A stretch of DNA of 64,000 nucleotides from Prochlorococcus marinus XMU1412 (GTDB lineage: Bacteria > Cyanobacteriota > Cyanobacteriia > PCC-6307 > Cyanobiaceae), in contig NZ_JAAORJ010000004.1 in the NCBI RefSeq assembly GCF_017696315.1, positions 382,519 through 446,518 on the forward strand, written 5' to 3'. Position numbers and translations under genes: made by a program. The notes beneath the pieces are model-generated. The model worked only from the letters and a program-made list of their open reading frames with translations, was not told the origin of the DNA and did no database searches. Below, piece by piece: positions 30,268 to 40,746 of this stretch. The number at the start of each line of letters is the position of its first letter. Position 1 is the stretch's first letter.

Positions 30268-30735
30268 TTGAATAAAGAAAACAAAAGTAAACTAGAAGCT
30301 TTATTAGCAATAGTTGCTAATGAGCGTAATTTAGAAATCTGCGGGTTAAATTTGCAAACTAATAAAAATCCAATTGTTATTGAAATAACTATAAGAAAAA
30401 CTAATGGGGATGACATTTCCTTAGACGATTGTGCGCTATTTAATACCCCAGCATCTGACGAAATAGAAAAATCAAATCTTTTAAATTGTTCATATGTGTT
30501 AGAAATTAGTAGTCAAGGGGTCAGTGATGAACTAACCTCAGAAAGAGACTTCAAAACTTTTAAAGGTTTTCCAGTTAATGTTGAGTTAAACCAAAAGAAT
30601 TCAAAAATAAAATTTCTTAATGGTTTACTTTATGAAAAGTCTAAAGATTATTTAGCCATTAACATAAAAGGTAAGATTAAAAAAATCCCTTTTGATGAAG
30701 TACTAAAAATTAGTCTTTGTACATTAAAAGATTAA
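30268..30735 (+). CDS. rimP: Ribosome maturation factor RimP
   Basis: RimP helps assemble the 30S subunit. The 155-residue protein has the expected N-terminal alpha/beta domain followed by the [20 protein letters not shown] block, a diverged form of the family SPGLDRPL...F..F.G motif, and a C-terminal SH3-like barrel. The start is TTG, since no early ATG exists. It begins the conserved rimP-nusA-ylxR-infB operon, 34 bp before nusA. Confidence 0.9.
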   Translation: MNKENKSKLEALLAIVANERNLEICGLNLQTNKNPIVIEITIRKTNGDDISLDDCALFNTPASDEIEKSNLLNCSYVLEISSQGVSDELTSERDFKTFKGFPVNVELNQKNSKIKFLNGLLYEKSKDYLAINIKGKIKKIPFDEVLKISLCTLKD

Positions 30736-30769
30736 TTATTTTCAACCATTATTCAATTTCCCATCATAG

Positions 30770-32173
30770 ATGGCATTAGTTATTCTCCCAGGTTTAAACA
30801 ATCTCATTGAAGACATTAGTGAGGAAAAAAAGTTACCTCCTAATATCGTGGAATTAGCCTTACGCGAAGCTTTATTAAAAGGATACGAAAAATATAGAAA
30901 AACTTTTTACATTGGAGTTAACCAAGATCCATTTGATGAAGAATATTTCAGTAATTTTGATGTTGGACTAGATCTAGAGGAAGAAGGTTATAGGATATTA
31001 TCAAGTAAAATAATTGTTGAAGAAGTTGAGAGCGAAGATCATCAAATATCTCTTGTAGAAGTTAAACAAGTAGCTGATGATGCACAAATAGGTGACACAG
31101 TTGTTTTAGACGTTACTCCAGAAAAAGAGGATTTTGGGCGAATGGCTGCTTCAACAACAAAGCAAGTTTTAGCCCAAAAATTAAGAGATCAACAACGAAA
31201 AATGATCCAAGAAGAATTTGCGGATTTGGAAGATCCTGTTTTAACTGCAAGAGTTATAAGATTTGAAAGGCAATCAGTCATTATGGGAGTTAGTTCGGGT
31301 ATTGGTAGACCTGAAGTAGAGGCCGAACTTCCCAAGAGAGATCAATTACCAAATGACAACTATAGAGCAAATGCAACTTTCAAAGTATTTTTGAAGGAAG
31401 TTAGCGAAATTGCAAGAAAAGGTCCACAACTTTTTGTAAGTAGAGCAAATGCTGGTTTAGTGGTTTATTTGTTTGAAAATGAAGTCCCAGAAATTCAAGA
31501 AGGCACAGTGAAAATTGTTGCTGTTTCAAGAGAAGCCAACCCTCCTTCAAGAGCTGTTGGGCCAAGAACAAAAGTAGCGGTTGATAGTGTCGAAGAAGAA
31601 GTTGACCCTGTAGGTGCCTGTATTGGAGCTAGAGGAGCAAGAATTCAACAAGTAGTAAATGAATTAAGAGGAGAAAAAATTGATGTTATTAAATGGTCAT
31701 CCAATCCAATACAGTATATTTTAAACTCTTTAAGTCCTGCGAAAGTCGATCAAGTAAGACTTGTAGACCCAGCAGGGCAACATGCGCACGTACTAGTTCC
31801 TCCTGATCAATTAAGTCTCGCAATTGGTAGAGAAGGTCAAAATGTAAGACTTGCCGCAAGATTAACTGGTTGGAAGATTGACGTTAAAAATTCACATGAA
31901 TACGATCAAGAAGCAGAAGATGCTGCAGTCTCTGAATTAATCATTCAAAGGGAAGATGAAGAAAATCTCCAGAGAGAAGCTGAACTAAGATTAGAAGCAG
32001 AACAAGCTGAGCGTGCAGCAGAAGATGCAAGATTAAGAGAGCTTTATCCCCTTCCCGAAGATGAAGAAGAATATGAAGAAGCCCAATATGAAGGAGAAGA
32101 ATTCACAGATAATGATCCATTAGAGACTGTTCAAGATACTGAGATATCTGCCAAAGAGGAGAAAAAACGGTGA
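30770..32173 (+). CDS. nusA: Transcription termination/antitermination factor NusA
   Basis: NusA binds RNA polymerase and RNA and modulates pausing, termination and antitermination. The 467-residue protein has an N-terminal polymerase-binding domain, an S1 domain (around GDTVVLDVTPEKEDFG onward) and two KH domains with VGACIGARGARIQ and LAIGREGQNVRLAARLTGW. The acidic C-terminal tail from about residue 380 replaces the acidic repeats of E. coli NusA. It overlaps ylxR by 4 bp. Confidence 0.96.
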   Translation: MALVILPGLNNLIEDISEEKKLPPNIVELALREALLKGYEKYRKTFYIGVNQDPFDEEYFSNFDVGLDLEEEGYRILSSKIIVEEVESEDHQISLVEVKQVADDAQIGDTVVLDVTPEKEDFGRMAASTTKQVLAQKLRDQQRKMIQEEFADLEDPVLTARVIRFERQSVIMGVSSGIGRPEVEAELPKRDQLPNDNYRANATFKVFLKEVSEIARKGPQLFVSRANAGLVVYLFENEVPEIQEGTVKIVAVSREANPPSRAVGPRTKVAVDSVEEEVDPVGACIGARGARIQQVVNELRGEKIDVIKWSSNPIQYILNSLSPAKVDQVRLVDPAGQHAHVLVPPDQLSLAIGREGQNVRLAARLTGWKIDVKNSHEYDQEAEDAAVSELIIQREDEENLQREAELRLEAEQAERAAEDARLRELYPLPEDEEEYEEAQYEGEEFTDNDPLETVQDTEISAKEEKKR

Positions 32174-32442
32174 TACAACAAATCCCTGTATTTCGTGTAT
32201 GCATTTCATGTAGAAAAACATATAACCGGAAAGATCTTTTAAAGATTACTAAAGATTATAAGCAAGGCATCATGATTCAAAAGGGAATGGGGAGATCAGC
32301 TTACATTTGCAAGTCAAAAAAATGCTACTCAGATTCCAAGATCAAAAAAAAGCTTCAAAAAGCTTTAAAAACATTTTTAGAACCTGAATTTGTTGAAATT
32401 TTTGAAAAAGAAATTACAAGCTACAATAACAATCCCCATTAA
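32170..32442 (+). CDS. ylxR: YlxR (DUF448) RNA-binding protein
   Basis: This 90-residue member of the YlxR family starts with GTG inside the nusA stop (4-bp overlap). The motif RVCISCRKTYNRKDLLKI and the GRSAYICKSKKCY block are typical, with paired cysteines and many basic residues. The family is linked to RNA or RNase P binding; the exact role here is unknown. It precedes infB by 56 bp. Confidence 0.9.
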   Translation: MIQQIPVFRVCISCRKTYNRKDLLKITKDYKQGIMIQKGMGRSAYICKSKKCYSDSKIKKKLQKALKTFLEPEFVEIFEKEITSYNNNPH

Positions 32443-32498
32443 GGGAATATAATTAAATTAAATCCTCTTCAATTTCGAAAGAGTACAAATCAGATTAA

Positions 32499-35400
32499 AT
32501 GACTATCAGCGATAAAATCAGAATTTACGAACTTTCCAGAGACTTAAATCTGGAAAATAAAGATGTACTGGATGCTGCTCAAAAACTTTCAATTACAGTA
32601 AAAAGCCATAGCAGTTCTATTAGTGCAGAAGAGGCAAAAAAAATTAAAAATCTTATTAACAAAAAGAATTCAGATAAAAAAATACTTTCCATTAATAAAC
32701 CTTCAATTAAAAAAGATAATTTCAAACAAAACAAAGAAGATAAATCTCCTTTTATTTCTCCTAAAAAAGGGAAACCTCTCAAAGATAATTCAAACATAAA
32801 ACCCTTATTGATAAAACCACTTAACAAGCCTGAGAGTGCAAAAATAATTTCAAATCAACTTCAAAATCCCAATAAACCTAATATTATTAATAGTTCACAA
32901 TCTCGAGCAAATCTTACAAATACAAATAATAAACCTTCACAGAATTTAAACCAAGATAAAAAAACTCTCGAAAATAACACAACCCCACCTATCAAAAGTC
33001 CGGCAAAACCACCTATTCAATTAATTGCAAAGCCTAAAAATATAAATAATAATGTTAAATCTAATGAATCTTCCCAGAACATCTCAAGTGCAGGGGATAA
33101 AAGACGACTATCAAACAAACCTGATCAAAATACTAACAAACCTACAACAAAAAATTTTAATAATAGAATAAAAACCCCTGAGCTCGTAGGAGCTCCAATA
33201 AGAAGAGAAGATCCCAAAATAAATCCTAATAAACAAAATAATAATGATAAGCAAAACATTGCTTTTAAACAAACTGCCTCAAACAGACCTGGTTCTCCCA
33301 ATAGACCTGGCATGCCCAATAGACCTGGTTTAAGAAACAAACCTTCAGATCAAGGCAGGCCTGGCTCATTTAATAGGCAAGGCAATCCTAATAGACCCGG
33401 TTCTCCCAACAGAACTGGTATGACCAATAGACCTGGTTTAAGAAACAAACCTTCAGATCAAGGCAGACCTGGCTCATTTAATAGGCAAGGCAATCCTAAT
33501 AGACCCGGTTCTCCCAACAGAACTGGTATGACCAATAATAGGGCTGGTTCTCCCAACAGACTTGGCATACCCAATAATAGGCCTGGTTCTAAATTCAATG
33601 GCCAAAATTCCTCTGGGATAAGGAAGCCAGTATCACCTAACGAACTTTTACAACTTCAAAAAAATAATAACTCACAGAAAGACAACCTAGGTGTAAAGAA
33701 TAACGCAAAACAAAATATCGATGCACCTAAGCAGAAAGCCAAAGCGCCTAATAATCGTCCAAATGCTACTCCAAGTTCCAAAAAACCTCCTCATAGAACA
33801 TTTTCAAATAGTTCAAAGAAACCTGGGAAGACAGACTGGGATGATAGCGCAAAACTTGAAGCATTAAGAAGTAAAAATATCCAAAAACAAAGGCAAAAAG
33901 TTCATATTATTGGTGAAAATGATGATTCATTAACATCTGAAACCAGTGGATATTCAGGCGAGAAAATTTCAATTTTATCAGCAAGTCTGGCGCGTCCTAA
34001 GAAAGAAAAGTCTGAAGAAACTAAATCTCAAAAATCTATCAAACAATTTAAGAAGAAGAAAAAAGAGACCACAAGACAGAGGCAGAAAAGGAGAGCAATG
34101 GAATTAAAGGCTGCCAAAGAGGCCAAACAAGTAAGACCTGAAATGATAATAGTTCCCGAAGATAATTTAACTGTTCAAGAATTAGCTGATAAATTAAGCC
34201 TTGAAAGTTCTGAAATAATAAAATCTCTTTTCTTCAAAGGCATAACGGCAACTGTCACTCAATCACTTGACTTAGCAACTATCGAAACAGTAGCAGAAGA
34301 ATTTGGGGTGCCTGTTTTACAAGATGATATCCAAGAAGCTGCTGAGAAAACAGTTGATATGATTGAATCTGATGATATTGATAATCTAATTAGAAGACCT
34401 CCTGTTATTACAGTGATGGGTCATGTAGATCATGGCAAAACAAGTCTTTTAGATTCCATCAGAGCATCAAGAGTAGCTTCGGGGGAAGCAGGGGGCATCA
34501 CTCAACACATAGGAGCTTATCAAGTTGAATTTGAACATGAATCTCAAAAGAAAAAATTAACTTTTCTTGATACCCCTGGTCATGAAGCCTTTACTGCAAT
34601 GAGAGCAAGAGGTACAAAGGTTACAGATGTAGCAGTTCTTGTAGTTGCTGCAGATGATGGTTGCAGACCTCAAACACTAGAAGCTATCAGTCATGCAAGA
34701 GCTGCAAAAGTACCAATTGTCGTTGCAATAAATAAAATTGACAAAGAAGGGGCTTCACCAGACAGAGTAAAGCAGGAACTATCAGAAAAAGATTTAATTG
34801 CTGAAGATTGGGGAGGCGATATAGTGATGGTCCCAGTAAGTGCTATCAAAAAACAAAACATTGATAAATTACTCGAAATGATCTTATTAGTTTCAGAGGT
34901 AGAAGATCTACAAGCTAACCCTGATAGATTTGCAAAAGGTACAGTTATTGAAGCCCACCTAGACAAAGCCAAAGGGCCTGTAGCTACCTTATTAGTACAA
35001 AATGGAACCTTGAAATCTGGAGATGTTTTAGCTGCGGGCTCAGTTCTTGGAAAAATTAGAGCAATGGTTGATGAACATGGTAATAGAATCAAAGAAGCAG
35101 GACCATCATTCCCAGTGGAAGCGCTAGGATTCAGTGAAGTACCCACTGCAGGAGATGAATTCGAAGTCTACCCTGATGAGAAAACTGCTCGAGCCATTGT
35201 CGGAGAAAGGGCAACAGATGCTAGAGCCACAAAATTAGCTCAGCAAATGGCCTCTAGACGAGTCAGCTTATCGTCATTATCAACTCAAGCAAATGATGGA
35301 GAACTAAAGGAGTTAAACCTAATTCTCAAAGCTGATGTTCAAGGTAGTGTTGAAGCGATATTAGGATCATTAGAACAATTACCAAAAAATGAAGTTCAAG

Positions 35401-35921
35401 TCAGAGTTCTACTTGCTGCTCCAGGAGAAATAACTGAGACAGATATAGATCTCGCTGCTGCATCTGGGTCAGTAATCATTGGGTTTAACACCTCATTGGC
35501 TTCTGGCGCGAAGAGAGCAGCTGATGCTAATGACGTTGATATAAGAGAATATGAAGTAATCTATAAACTCTTAGAAGATATTCAGTTGGCCATGGAAGGG
35601 TTACTTGAACCCGATCTTGTCGAGGAATCATTAGGGAAAGCTGAAGTTAGAGCAACTTTTGCAGTCGGCAAAGGAGCTATTGCAGGCTGCTATATACAAA
35701 CTGGCAAATTACAAAGGAATTGTTCGCTGAGAGTTACTAGATCAGAGAAAGTAATATTTGAGGGTAATTTAGACTCTCTAAAAAGAGCTAAAGATGATGT
35801 AAAAGAAGTAAATACAGGATTTGAATGTGGAGTTGGCTGTGATAAATTCTCTTCATGGATTGAAGGAGATGTAATCGAAGCATTCAAATTTGTCACCAAA
35901 AAGAGGACCTTATCACAATAA
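32499..35921 (+). CDS. infB: Translation initiation factor IF-2
   Basis: IF-2 brings initiator tRNA to the 30S subunit and uses GTP in subunit joining. The 1140-residue protein has a very long low-complexity N-terminal linker (about residues 50-540) rich in Asn, Pro, Lys and Gly, with NRPG-type repeats. The IF2_N helix follows, then the GTPase domain with GHVDHGKT near residue 640, DTPGHEAF and NKID. Domains II to IV with the Leu-rich C-terminal part complete it. The linker holds a 108-bp tandem duplication (33318-33533). It is the last gene of the rimP-nusA operon. Confidence 0.97.
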   Translation: MTISDKIRIYELSRDLNLENKDVLDAAQKLSITVKSHSSSISAEEAKKIKNLINKKNSDKKILSINKPSIKKDNFKQNKEDKSPFISPKKGKPLKDNSNIKPLLIKPLNKPESAKIISNQLQNPNKPNIINSSQSRANLTNTNNKPSQNLNQDKKTLENNTTPPIKSPAKPPIQLIAKPKNINNNVKSNESSQNISSAGDKRRLSNKPDQNTNKPTTKNFNNRIKTPELVGAPIRREDPKINPNKQNNNDKQNIAFKQTASNRPGSPNRPGMPNRPGLRNKPSDQGRPGSFNRQGNPNRPGSPNRTGMTNRPGLRNKPSDQGRPGSFNRQGNPNRPGSPNRTGMTNNRAGSPNRLGIPNNRPGSKFNGQNSSGIRKPVSPNELLQLQKNNNSQKDNLGVKNNAKQNIDAPKQKAKAPNNRPNATPSSKKPPHRTFSNSSKKPGKTDWDDSAKLEALRSKNIQKQRQKVHIIGENDDSLTSETSGYSGEKISILSASLARPKKEKSEETKSQKSIKQFKKKKKETTRQRQKRRAMELKAAKEAKQVRPEMIIVPEDNLTVQELADKLSLESSEIIKSLFFKGITATVTQSLDLATIETVAEEFGVPVLQDDIQEAAEKTVDMIESDDIDNLIRRPPVITVMGHVDHGKTSLLDSIRASRVASGEAGGITQHIGAYQVEFEHESQKKKLTFLDTPGHEAFTAMRARGTKVTDVAVLVVAADDGCRPQTLEAISHARAAKVPIVVAINKIDKEGASPDRVKQELSEKDLIAEDWGGDIVMVPVSAIKKQNIDKLLEMILLVSEVEDLQANPDRFAKGTVIEAHLDKAKGPVATLLVQNGTLKSGDVLAAGSVLGKIRAMVDEHGNRIKEAGPSFPVEALGFSEVPTAGDEFEVYPDEKTARAIVGERATDARATKLAQQMASRRVSLSSLSTQANDGELKELNLILKADVQGSVEAILGSLEQLPKNEVQVRVLLAAPGEITETDIDLAAASGSVIIGFNTSLASGAKRAADANDVDIREYEVIYKLLEDIQLAMEGLLEPDLVEESLGKAEVRATFAVGKGAIAGCYIQTGKLQRNCSLRVTRSEKVIFEGNLDSLKRAKDDVKEVNTGFECGVGCDKFSSWIEGDVIEAFKFVTKKRTLSQ
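33318..33533 (+). repeat. Two-copy 108-bp tandem repeat inside infB
   Basis: Copies 33318-33425 and 33426-33533 differ at only one base (33359 G against 33467 A), a synonymous AGG/AGA change. Each encodes 36 residues of the IF-2 linker beginning [18 protein letters not shown]. Shorter NRPG-like units flank both sides. The near identity points to a recent duplication. Confidence 0.95.
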
Positions 35922-35934
35922 TTAAACATCTAGC

Positions 35935-36174
35935 TTATTTTTCTCTACTTCTGTCAAAGATTAATAATGTAGGAAATATTACACAAGCACCCAACTGTAT
36001 AAGAAGGTTATTTTGCTGTAATTCAGTTCCGCTTGCAATTCTGAAAAGCATTATTAGAAGTCCCAAAAATGCAGAACCGCTAAAAGCCACCCACAATATT
36101 CTTCTCAATCCCTTGAAAGGAGCTTGGGACTCCTTTAATAATTTCTTTTTCAATTCAGGATCTATTTTTGACAT
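35935..36174 (-). CDS. DUF3493 membrane protein
   Basis: This 79-residue protein has two hydrophobic segments (WVAFSGSAFLGLLIMLFRI and IQLGACVIFPTLLIF), so it likely spans the membrane twice. It resembles the DUF3493 family of cyanobacteria and plastids, whose plant relatives are linked to photosystem II accumulation. That link is family knowledge and is not shown here. ATG at 36174 is preferred over the TTG at 36186. It converges with infB, 13 bp apart. Confidence 0.75.
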   Translation of the reverse strand: MSKIDPELKKKLLKESQAPFKGLRRILWVAFSGSAFLGLLIMLFRIASGTELQQNNLLIQLGACVIFPTLLIFDRSREK

Positions 36175-36228
36175 AAATTCTTTCAATTATAAGATTAAGT
36201 CTATACGAAAAATTCAATATTTTATTCT

Positions 36229-36300
36229 GCCGGTATAGCTCAGCGGTAGAGCAACTGTTTCGTAAACAGTAGGTCATTGGTTCAATTCCAATTATCGGCA
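36229..36300 (+). tRNA. tRNA-Thr (anticodon CGT)
   Basis: A 72-nt cloverleaf is seen. The acceptor stem GCCGGTA pairs with TATCGGC (one G-T). The D arm is GCTC/GAGC with loop AGCGGTA. The anticodon stem ACTGT/ACAGT holds loop TTCGTAA, giving anticodon CGT (reads ACG). The T arm ATTGG/CCAAT has loop TTCAATT. CCA is not encoded. The glycosyltransferase gene starts 18 bp downstream. Confidence 0.93.
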
Positions 36301-36318
36301 CTTACAAAGCAAATTAAA

Positions 36319-37872
36319 ATGATTAATAAAATTTTAAAATTTAGATATCTTTTTAAAGTATTTGTTTTTATTCCTCTTATATTTTATTTTGGCAAAAGAA
36401 GTTATATTGCGTTTGATGAAGGTTTCTATGCACTACAAGCTAGATGGATATTAGAAAAAGATAACTGGACAATTCCACTTTGGTGGGATCAATATGTTTT
36501 AGATAGAACAATAGGATTACAGTTTTTAATAGCAAAGTCACAAGACTTATTTGGAAGAAATATTTTTTCTGCATATCTACCAACAACAATAGCTTCAATA
36601 TTGATGCTATTTGCAACTTATAAATTACATGAAGAATTATTTAATAAAAAATATGCAATTATATCTCCATTAATCCTTGCAACTACATATCTATGGTTTG
36701 ACTACTCACACTTAGCCACTCAAGATATTATTTATTCTTGTTTAGTAACTATTGGAGTATTAGCTTTAGTCAAAATAAAAAGTAAAAATAACAAATTCTA
36801 TATTCTGCTTTTTGGAATTTGGATTGGTTTAGCTTTTATGATGAAAACTTTTTTGGTTTTTGTACCGTTATTATCACTCATACCATATATTGTTTTAAAA
36901 AAAAATTTTTTATTCATCAAATTCTTTTGGTTAGGACTACTAATTGGATTTATTCCTTTTTTATTCTGGACGTTTTCTATAAACCCTTATTTAGAAAAAA
37001 ATATTATTTTTTACCTAGTAGAAAAGTTTAACTTTCTATCAAGTAAAAATACTTTTACAAATCCTTTCTATTATTATTTTTGGAATGTCCCAGCAACATA
37101 TCTGCCATGGAGTTTTTTCGCAATTATTGGAACGATATACAATATCTCTCAAAGTAGAGAGAATAAATATATACTTTCTTTCTTCCCCTTCATTTTACTT
37201 GCCATCCTTAGTATTTTCTCTACAAAAACACCCTACTATACTCTACAAATCTCATCTATTTTTTCATTAAATACATTTGTAGGAATAAAATATTTGTTCA
37301 ATTCTTATAAATACAATCAGTTTTTTATATTCTTGACTTCAAAAATAATTCCATTATTTATATTTGCCCTAATTTTCACATATTATTATTTCTTTAAAGA
37401 TATAATTTATTTTAATACAAAGGAAAATACATTTATAATTTTAGGATTATTATCTTTCGGCTTATCTTGGTCATTAATAAAACATAAAAATTCATTCAAA
37501 GAAATATTAATAACTCTCATAATTGGACCTTACCTATTCACTTCATTTATTTTGCAATCAGGTTTATTCACTGATAGATCTAGAGAACTAAGAGAGAAAA
37601 TGGAATATGTTTCATCCCTTGATTTAGTAAAAAATCAAACAATAATGGTTGATAAAAAAGGAATGAATGACTCTAGATCGCAATCAAAAATTATAAGGAT
37701 TTCTTTATCAACTCCAAAGTTAGGTGGGGGAATAGAAAGTCTTAATCAGTTAAAAAAATCTGAATTAGCATGGACAACTGACCTTAAAACAATAAAAAAT
37801 AATGATAATTATTATGAAGTGATATACGAAAATGATGTTTTAAATCCATGGAAATTAGTATTAAAAAAGTAA
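36319..37872 (+). CDS. Multi-spanning glycosyltransferase, GT39/ArnT-like
   Basis: This 517-residue integral membrane protein has about a dozen hydrophobic segments. Near the N-terminus, the lumenal motif SYIAFDEGFYALQARWILE with acidic residues is typical of the GT39/ArnT/PMT fold that uses polyprenyl-phosphate sugars. It probably decorates lipid, glycan or protein on the outside of the inner membrane. The start at 36319 is chosen because an upstream frame would begin inside the tRNA. Substrate is unknown. The codon use is very AT-rich. Downstream genes include a GT2 protein. Confidence 0.8.
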   Translation: MINKILKFRYLFKVFVFIPLIFYFGKRSYIAFDEGFYALQARWILEKDNWTIPLWWDQYVLDRTIGLQFLIAKSQDLFGRNIFSAYLPTTIASILMLFATYKLHEELFNKKYAIISPLILATTYLWFDYSHLATQDIIYSCLVTIGVLALVKIKSKNNKFYILLFGIWIGLAFMMKTFLVFVPLLSLIPYIVLKKNFLFIKFFWLGLLIGFIPFLFWTFSINPYLEKNIIFYLVEKFNFLSSKNTFTNPFYYYFWNVPATYLPWSFFAIIGTIYNISQSRENKYILSFFPFILLAILSIFSTKTPYYTLQISSIFSLNTFVGIKYLFNSYKYNQFFIFLTSKIIPLFIFALIFTYYYFFKDIIYFNTKENTFIILGLLSFGLSWSLIKHKNSFKEILITLIIGPYLFTSFILQSGLFTDRSRELREKMEYVSSLDLVKNQTIMVDKKGMNDSRSQSKIIRISLSTPKLGGGIESLNQLKKSELAWTTDLKTIKNNDNYYEVIYENDVLNPWKLVLKK

Positions 37873-37913
37873 ATAATCCATATATAATAAGTTGTCGTAT
37901 GTAATCTTAAATA

Positions 37914-39005
37914 ATGAGATCAGTTAATAGTTGGGATTTAACTAATAATAAACTTCATCAATTATTCAAAGACAATAAAGAATTTATTTCTATTAAAGTC
38001 CGTGGTAATACTTGGGAGCCAATCACTAGATGGCTAAGATTAGATTCAAGAATTTTTAGAGAAACTACAAGCAAAGCGAGAATAACTTTATGCGATATCG
38101 AATCTCTAGCAGAAATTTATAACTATAGATCAATTAGATGGAAAGCAAAAAAACTAACTCCTATTCCCACTAAGGCAATTCCACAATCTATAAAAAATAT
38201 TTTTCGGAAAATACCAATCATAAAACAACTCGCCTATGAACTCGAAATAGTTTTTTATAAATATAGTGAAAATATTTCTAAACATTTAATATCAATAGTA
38301 ATTCCGGCAAGAAATGAAGCTGGTAATAAAGAACTTTTAATTAATGCTTTAAATAAATTCAAAACTATACCCAATAAATTAGAAATTATATTTGTTGAAG
38401 GTAATAGCAATGATAATACATATGACATATTGAAAGAATTAAAAGAAAATTTCTCAAATTTTTTTAAGATATCTCTTTTAAAACAAACTTCTAAAGGGAA
38501 GAAAAATGCAGTCGTAGAGGGATTTAATATTTCTTCAGGTGAGACTCTCGCCATAATTGATAGTGATTTTACTGTAGATATTGATGACAGTATTGCAGCA
38601 ATTATGGAATCAACCAAAAATAAAAATATCCTTATTAATTGCACCCGAACAACTTTTCCAATGGAAAAAGATGCAATGAGATGGGCAAATTATATAGGAA
38701 ATAGGCTCTTCGCAATTTTTCTATCAATTCTCATAAATAAGTCTGTATCGGATTCACTCTGTGGAACAAAAGTTTTTTCAAGAAAATTCTTTAAACTTAT
38801 GAAACAAAATGGAAGTTGGGATTCCAAGTCTGACCCATTTGGAGACTTTACAATAATATTTGAAGCTGCAAAGAATAACATTAAAATTTTAAATTATCCT
38901 GTTAGATATTACGCTAGAAAATCTGGAGCACCAAATATATCTAGATGGATAGATGGATTAAAACTTTTTAAAGTATGCTGGATTTATATGATTTCTGATA
39001 TCTGA
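37914..39005 (+). CDS. GT2 family glycosyltransferase with an N-terminal extension
   Basis: The 363-residue protein has a GT-A glycosyltransferase domain from about residue 120: ISIVIPARNEAGN (nucleotide-sugar site), VEGNSNDNTYD, and the DxD metal motif in AIIDSDFT. Later residues resemble dolichyl-phosphate sugar synthases. The first about 100 residues (with VRGNTWEPITRWLRL) match nothing I recognise. It starts 41 bp after the GT39 gene on the same strand, so it may make a lipid-linked sugar for it; this is inferred. Confidence 0.8.
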   Translation: MRSVNSWDLTNNKLHQLFKDNKEFISIKVRGNTWEPITRWLRLDSRIFRETTSKARITLCDIESLAEIYNYRSIRWKAKKLTPIPTKAIPQSIKNIFRKIPIIKQLAYELEIVFYKYSENISKHLISIVIPARNEAGNKELLINALNKFKTIPNKLEIIFVEGNSNDNTYDILKELKENFSNFFKISLLKQTSKGKKNAVVEGFNISSGETLAIIDSDFTVDIDDSIAAIMESTKNKNILINCTRTTFPMEKDAMRWANYIGNRLFAIFLSILINKSVSDSLCGTKVFSRKFFKLMKQNGSWDSKSDPFGDFTIIFEAAKNNIKILNYPVRYYARKSGAPNISRWIDGLKLFKVCWIYMISDI

Positions 39006-39084
39006 ATTAAATAAAATTTTCACGAGTATTTTCTTAGGATTTTTAATTTCTCCAAATTAGTAATAAAGTAGTTAGATTCTTAAG

Positions 39085-40731
39085 GTGAATAAATTCATTA
39101 AATTTCATAACATGAATTTTAATTTGAAGTTCGAAAAATTAAATAAAAAAAATTACCAAAGAAATCACTATGGAAAAGTACTTACTGTAAGATTGCCATG
39201 TAATCCAATATTTCCAATAGGACCTATTTATTTAGCAGACCATATTCATAAATGTTTTCCAAGTTTAGAGCAGCAATTCATTGATCTAGCAATCATTCCA
39301 TCTAATAAAGTTTCCAAACATTTAGCTAGAAAAATAGATCAATTCAGACCACATCTAATCATTTTTTCTTGGAGAGATATACAAATTTATGCACCTGTTG
39401 ATGGTAGAAGTGGAAATCCCCTACAAAACTCTTTTGAAGTTTTCTACTCAAAAAATATCCTAAAAAAAATTAGAGGTTCTTGGGGAGGATTAAAATTAAT
39501 TGCATCTCATTATGGAGAAATATATAGAAATACTTCTTTAGTCAAGATGGGACTAAAAAGAGCACAAAAATATAATAAAAATGTAAAAGTAATTTTAGGT
39601 GGTGGTGCCGTTAGTGTTTTCTATGAACAATTGGGGAATCTACTCCCAAAAGGAACTGTTATTTCAGTTGGAGAGGGAGAAAATCTCATAGAAAAAATTA
39701 TTAGAGGAGATTCAATAGAGGAAGAAAGATGCTACATTGCTGGACAAAAACCTCGAAATAAATTAATACATGAACAACCTTCAGGCACTATTAAAACTGC
39801 CTGCAACTATAAATATATTAAATCAATATGGCCTGAATTCGATTGGTATATAGAAGGTGGCGATTATTACGTAGGGGTACAAACAAAAAGAGGTTGTCCT
39901 CATAATTGTTGTTTCTGTGTTTACACAGTCGTGGAGGGGAAGCAGGTTCGCATTAATCCTGTTAAGGAAGTAATCAAAGAAATGAAGCAATTATATGATC
40001 TTGGAGTAAGGGGATTTTGGTTCACTGATGCACAGTTTATTCCAGCCAAAAAACATATAGAAGATGCAAAAACTCTTTTGCAAGCAATTAAGGACCAAGG
40101 CTGGGATGATATAAATTGGGCTGCATACATCAGAGCAGATAATATTGATGCTGAGCTAGCTCAGCTTATGGTGGATACAGGTATGAGCTACTTTGAAATA
40201 GGTATCACGTCGGGATCTCAAGAACTTGTTAGAAAAATGAGATTAGCTTATGACCTTGAAACTGTATTAAATAATTGCAGAATGTTAGTAAAATCAGGTT
40301 TCAAGAATCATGTTTCAGTCAATTATTCATTTAATGTTTTTGATGAAACGCCCAGCACCATAAGACAAACAATTGCTTACCATCGAGAATTAGAAAATAT
40401 TTTTGGTAAAGGCTTAGTTGATCCAGCTATATTCTTTATAGGTTTGCAACCTCATACTCTTCTTGAGAAGTACGCATTGGAACATAAAATTTTGAAGCCA
40501 AATTATAATCCAATGAGCATGATGCCATGGACAGCGAGAAAACTTCTTTGGAATCCAGGAGCACTAGGGAAAAAACTTGGTCAGGTTTGCTTAGAAGCTT
40601 TTGATAATCCAGAAGACGAATTTGGCAAAACAGTTATCGACATACTTGAGAGAGAATATGGAAAGTCCTCCTTAAAAGAATCCCTAAAAGTCCGTCCTTT
40701 ATCAGAAAGGAAATTAGCTCATTCTAAATAA
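39085..40731 (+). CDS. B12-binding-type radical SAM protein
   Basis: This 548-residue protein combines an N-terminal cobalamin-binding-like domain (residues ~30-210, with LGGGAVS and VGEGENLIE) with a radical SAM domain. The 4Fe-4S ligands are Cys271, Cys275 and Cys278 (RGCPHNCCFC). Orthologues in picocyanobacteria are annotated as photosystem II high-light acclimation radical SAM proteins. The reaction is unknown. The GTG at 39085 gives the longest form; an ATG at 39112 is a possible alternative start. Confidence 0.82.
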   Translation: MNKFIKFHNMNFNLKFEKLNKKNYQRNHYGKVLTVRLPCNPIFPIGPIYLADHIHKCFPSLEQQFIDLAIIPSNKVSKHLARKIDQFRPHLIIFSWRDIQIYAPVDGRSGNPLQNSFEVFYSKNILKKIRGSWGGLKLIASHYGEIYRNTSLVKMGLKRAQKYNKNVKVILGGGAVSVFYEQLGNLLPKGTVISVGEGENLIEKIIRGDSIEEERCYIAGQKPRNKLIHEQPSGTIKTACNYKYIKSIWPEFDWYIEGGDYYVGVQTKRGCPHNCCFCVYTVVEGKQVRINPVKEVIKEMKQLYDLGVRGFWFTDAQFIPAKKHIEDAKTLLQAIKDQGWDDINWAAYIRADNIDAELAQLMVDTGMSYFEIGITSGSQELVRKMRLAYDLETVLNNCRMLVKSGFKNHVSVNYSFNVFDETPSTIRQTIAYHRELENIFGKGLVDPAIFFIGLQPHTLLEKYALEHKILKPNYNPMSMMPWTARKLLWNPGALGKKLGQVCLEAFDNPEDEFGKTVIDILEREYGKSSLKESLKVRPLSERKLAHSK

Positions 40732-40746
40732 TAAATTCAACCGTTA

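Noticed and set aside
33318-33533. Repeat array in infB as a CRISPR-like element
   Set aside because: The copies are contiguous, in frame and have no spacers; they encode the IF-2 linker.
34691-35146. Long open frame antisense to infB, and similar ones opposite rpoC2, rpoB and bioC
   Set aside because: They mirror the codon structure of the real genes, lack recognisable domains and have no ribosome-binding sites.
36277-36318. Upstream start for the GT39 gene inside the tRNA
   Set aside because: It would overlap the tRNA acceptor end; the ATG at 36319 is outside it and starts the hydrophobic N-terminus.
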